A stretch of DNA of 17,919 nt from Patescibacteria group bacterium UBA4664 (lineage in GTDB: Bacteria > Patescibacteriota > Saccharimonadia > CAILAD01 > BJGX01), in assembly GCA_943353705.1 (NCBI GenBank), contig CALRAY010000004.1, positions 1 through 17,919 of the forward strand. The letters run 5' to 3'. The notes below the pieces were generated by a model. The model did no database searches, was not told the DNA's origin, and saw only the letters and a list, made by a program, of their open reading frames with translations. Position 1 is the stretch's first letter. Each line of letters opens with the position of its first letter. Below are positions 17,078 to 17,919 of this stretch, in pieces. The position numbers were made by a program, and so were the translations under genes.

Positions 17078-17500
17078 ATGAAGAATAAATCACTAATTTT
17101 AACTTTAGCAGTAATTATTGCATTTTTAATCGCTGGGGCTATAGGCTGGTTAGTTTTGTCATCTATGTCTCCGTCTATGACCACCAAAAGCTCTACCCAA
17201 ACAAACACAAACGTTGCGCCATCCGAGAGCAATAATAATCAAACTACTACAGAAGATCCCACGACCATTTCTGCGGATCAGCTTGCTTTAAAGAATGGTA
17301 AAAACAAGCAAGCGTGCTGGGTCGTCGTCGATGGCATAGTCTATGAGATAGGTGGCTTTGCACTGTGGGTTGATGGCATGCACAGACCCTCAGGTGGTAG
17401 GGCAATGTGCGGTAAGGACTTGAGCAGTGTTATTAATCAGTCCCCACACGGCAAGTCCAAGTTGAAGCTTTTAAAAGAAGTTGGCAAATTTAGTAACTAG
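17078..17500 (+). CDS. membrane-anchored cytochrome b5-like heme-binding domain protein
   Basis: This is a predicted extracytoplasmic heme-binding protein of 140 residues. A membrane helix (about 6-29) is followed by a Ser/Thr/Asn/Gln-rich linker (30-62) and a cytochrome b5-like domain (63-140). The domain shows ACWVVVDGIVYEI, LWVDGMH (H102), CGKDLSSVI and SPHGKSKL (H124), the layout of the short predicted heme/steroid-binding family (COG4892 type). H102 and H124 are the likely axial ligands. C80 and C111 could form a disulfide. The extended -10 ends 6 nt before the ATG and there is no SD, so the mRNA is probably leaderless. It faces a MauE/DoxX-type redox membrane protein gene convergently. 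Heme binding is inferred from motif order only. Confidence 0.75.
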   Translation: MKNKSLILTLAVIIAFLIAGAIGWLVLSSMSPSMTTKSSTQTNTNVAPSESNNNQTTTEDPTTISADQLALKNGKNKQACWVVVDGIVYEIGGFALWVDGMHRPSGGRAMCGKDLSSVINQSPHGKSKLKLLKEVGKFSN

Positions 17501-17524
17501 AGTTACTGCCCATTTAATGAAAAA

Positions 17525-17919
17525 CTAAAAGCCTAAGATTATTGCCAAAGCCATCAATACCATAAGTAGGTCTTCGCCAAGACTTACAAAACTCATTGGT
17601 AGCTTGAACACGCTGCCCAAACACGCGCACATCAGCACTTTCTTATCTCTTATGCCATTGTAGGCACCGATTGAATTTATACTCATTATCACTAGCGTAA
17701 TCCAAGCCGCAATTACAACCTCGAATCTGAATAAGAATGCTAGGCCTAATGCTATTTCAATGAAAGGGTAAATGTAGCCATAAGCCCTTATTCGTTTTGC
17801 AATAATGTCATACATCCCGTACGCCTCGGCAAAGGCCGAGAGTTTAATAAGCTTAAAACCGCCGAACACCAAAAAGAATCCAGCCATGAAGTCTAGCGTA
17901 ATGCTTTGGTAGCTAAATA
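17525..17919 (-). CDS. MauE/DoxX-type membrane protein, 5' partial at the window edge
   Basis: This is an integral membrane protein with about four helices. Family-like features are AFAEAYGMYDIIAKR, YPFIEIALGLAFL and a CACLG motif (Cys codons at 17627-17629 and 17621-17623), followed by PMSFVSLGEDLLMVLMA. MauE-type proteins have a Cys-containing loop and are linked to disulfide or quinone redox work. An ATG exists at 17887, but the frame stays open to the window edge (…SITLDF before that Met). Related proteins, as I recall them, carry extra residues before this point, so the real start is probably outside. The stop is 24 bp from the stop of the convergent cytochrome-b5-like gene, with no clear terminator between them. 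Confidence 0.75.
   Translation of the reverse strand, partial: FSYQSITLDFMAGFFLVFGGFKLIKLSAFAEAYGMYDIIAKRIRAYGYIYPFIEIALGLAFLFRFEVVIAAWITLVIMSINSIGAYNGIRDKKVLMCACLGSVFKLPMSFVSLGEDLLMVLMALAIILGF

Noticed and set aside
17071..17232. Upstream extension of the minus-strand gene to the ATG at 17232
   Set aside because: It would be antisense to the well-supported cytochrome-b5-like gene, and its residues look like a shadow translation.

Overview
The window looks like a chromosomal segment of a Candidate Phyla Radiation (Patescibacteria) bacterium, most likely Candidatus Saccharibacteria (TM7). The evidence is the character of the 16S rRNA (judged from memory, not aligned), A+T-rich DNA, TGA used as a stop (so not the code-25 lineages SR1/Gracilibacteria), many small membrane or disordered proteins without clear homologues, a VirD4/TraG-like ATPase beside a very large LPXTG-type surface protein, and a VanW/YkuD-type L,D-transpeptidase.

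Layout. Positions 1-7279 (+) form a cell-envelope block: an L,D-transpeptidase (5' end outside the window), a small disordered protein, a membrane-anchored VirD4/TraG-like ATPase, a 918-residue surface protein with four Cys-bracketed beta-sandwich modules and an LPRTG sorting signal, and a small two-helix membrane protein that overlaps it. Positions 7401-12081 (+) carry gyrB and gyrA, 1 nt apart, behind a near-consensus promoter. Positions 12148-13610 (+) carry a degenerate methyltransferase-like protein and a divergent PAP2 (DUF212) phosphatase-like membrane protein with an extra C-terminal membrane region.

Positions 13623-15600 form a self-contained 16S rRNA unit: a TTGACA-N17-TAAAAT promoter, a leader rich in hairpins, the 16S gene, a closing stem made by 13755-13789 with 15527-15558, and a bidirectional terminator. 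No 23S or 5S follows in the remaining 2.3 kb. tRNA-Ile(GAU) and tRNA-Ala(UGC), which usually sit in the 16S-23S spacer, lie 0.6-0.9 kb downstream behind a convergent small membrane-protein gene. tRNA-Ile has its own promoter, and each tRNA is followed by a terminator-like hairpin. This looks like a broken-up rrn operon.

The last 15 nt of tRNA-Ala recur 160 bp downstream, and the following terminator recurs at the same 9-nt spacing. Between the copies lies a roughly 108-nt segment of about 61% G+C that can fold. It is either an attachment-site scar or an unrecognised structured RNA.

Positions 16544-17919 hold small genes: an acidic disordered protein (-), a small beta-rich protein (-), a membrane-anchored cytochrome-b5-like heme-binding protein (+) with a 10-bp palindrome over its promoter, and a MauE/DoxX-type membrane protein (-) that runs off the window.

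Initiation signals are mixed. The 16S 3' end keeps a full anti-Shine-Dalgarno and several genes have good SDs, yet three genes have a -10 box ending 6-7 nt before the start codon and no SD spacing, as expected for leaderless mRNAs.
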